From: Lichtheimia corymbifera B2541
Lineage: Eukaryota; Mucoromycota; Mucoromycetes; Mucorales; Lichtheimiaceae
Direction of reading: 5' to 3'
Length of the DNA stretch: 43,263 bases
NCBI GenBank assembly: GCA_000697475.1
Contig: JNEU01000959.1
Span: forward strand, 1 to 43,263
Position numbers and translations under genes: made by a program. Each line of letters begins with the position of its first letter. The first letter of the stretch is position 1. Of the stretch, positions 42,758 through 43,263 are shown piece by piece. The notes beneath the pieces were generated by a model. The model saw only the letters and a list, made by a program, of their open reading frames with translations, had not been told where the DNA came from and did not search any database.

Positions 42758-43263
42758 TAGTTACACAAATAACTCCTTCTGCATCTTTGGCTCTAATATG
42801 AGTGAGGCGATTGACAACGAACAATCACCATCTTTCAAATAGCATTATGGTTGTAGCATATGTAAAACACAAATATGCCTGTATCTCTAAACTTTACAAA
42901 GAAACGTGGGCTCTTTCATAGAACAAAGTTGCTCGTCGTGGTCGAAAGTATCTTGTAATGAAGTTTCACGATCTAGCTCGCCGATCCTAGATTTCGCAAT
43001 GTCACCACCAGCCAAAGTGGTTCGAGGGTCAACCTCTTGGTTTTTTTTTCGACGAGGCTGGCGGTGACATTGGGTGAATGTGAGATTGGCGAGGTTGATC
43101 GTGAAACTTGCACCCAAGGTGCGCTTCACCCCGACGAGCAACTTTGCTCTATGAAAGAGCTTCCGTTTCATTGTAAAGTTTAGAGATACATGCATCTTTA
43201 TGTTTTACATATGCTGTAACCATGGTGCTATATGACAAGTGGTGTTTGTTCATTGTGAAGTAG
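42758..43263. mobile_element. Foldback element FB3, truncated by window edge
   Basis: The left arm runs 42758-43013 and the right arm from 43056 to the window end. The outer part (ttacacaaat, gcatctttggctctaata) matches FB2; the inner part (catatgtaaaacac, cctgtatctctaaactttac, aaagttgctcgtc, gtcaccaccagcc) matches FB1, including the caaagtgg and T9 spacer. Its arms are more diverged from each other than FB1's. FB3 therefore shows the full-length arrangement, outer plus inner arm. The far outer arm should continue beyond the window. Confidence 0.8.

Noticed and set aside
1..43263. CRISPR arrays, rRNA genes, retrotransposon polyproteins
   Set aside because: No regularly spaced short repeats, no rRNA-like sequence and no reverse transcriptase, integrase or transposase motifs were seen on either strand.

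Overview
The window looks like nuclear DNA of an early-diverging filamentous fungus, most likely Mucoromycota (order Mucorales). The evidence is many short introns (about 45-120 nt) with GTAAGT/GTATGT donors, CTAAC-type branch points and TAG/CAG acceptors, compact spacing between genes, T/CT-rich leaders, and orthologs of fungal housekeeping genes next to lineage-specific multi-copy proteins. Genus cannot be fixed from sequence alone. I built gene models by hand; where phases agree across all exons and total length is a whole number of codons, I rate them high.

Left accessory region (1-8.8 kb). A poorly resolved gene remnant touches the left edge. It is followed by a near-perfect foldback element (1704-2091) and a second small palindrome of the same family (2147-2310). 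Then comes an intact seven-exon orphan gene (3169-5043, 500 aa) with an ELGCLEIKG core. At 5275-7305 two roughly 450 bp arms in opposite orientation, made of a decayed piece of that protein family plus a promoter-like block, bracket a truncated TTK/Mps1-like kinase N-lobe. A short orphan gene (7751-8447) closes this part.

Housekeeping block 1 (8.8-20.6 kb). An XRCC3/RAD57-type RAD51 paralog (-) is divergent from a DAL5/allantoate-type MFS permease (+, 13 exons). Next are a small serine-rich protein with a Cys-rich tail (+), a TRA2-type RRM splicing regulator (-), an unusual ketol-acid-reductoisomerase-like protein lacking key catalytic residues (+), and a DDT/WHIM/PHD chromatin protein (-).

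Central accessory island (20.9-26.4 kb). A nested tandem array holds five copies of the last exons of an unknown gene. A (GT)n tract follows, then an intact seven-exon orphan gene (-, 376 aa) with KPDF and GEFEAPK motifs. Another copy of the promoter-like block from 5-7 kb lies just upstream of it. Two divergent orphan genes share a 151 bp spacer.

Housekeeping block 2 (27.4-39.9 kb). In order: YME2 (mitochondrial nucleoid/inner-membrane protein), a tentative 76-aa gene, an AAAP amino-acid transporter, a PHOSPHO-type HAD phosphatase, DGAT2 (tail-to-tail with the phosphatase, and with a 5-nt microexon), a MATA-type HMG-box factor, and a KHDC4/BLOM7-like KH protein. Beyond 40 kb the sequence is gene-poor, with degenerate arms of the foldback family and a third large foldback that runs off the right edge.

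The genes do not form an operon or an obvious pathway cluster. The most unusual content is the modular foldback family, the kinase fragment between inverted arms, the orphan families with possible PD-(D/E)XK-like cores, the KARI-like pseudoenzyme and the DGAT2 microexon.
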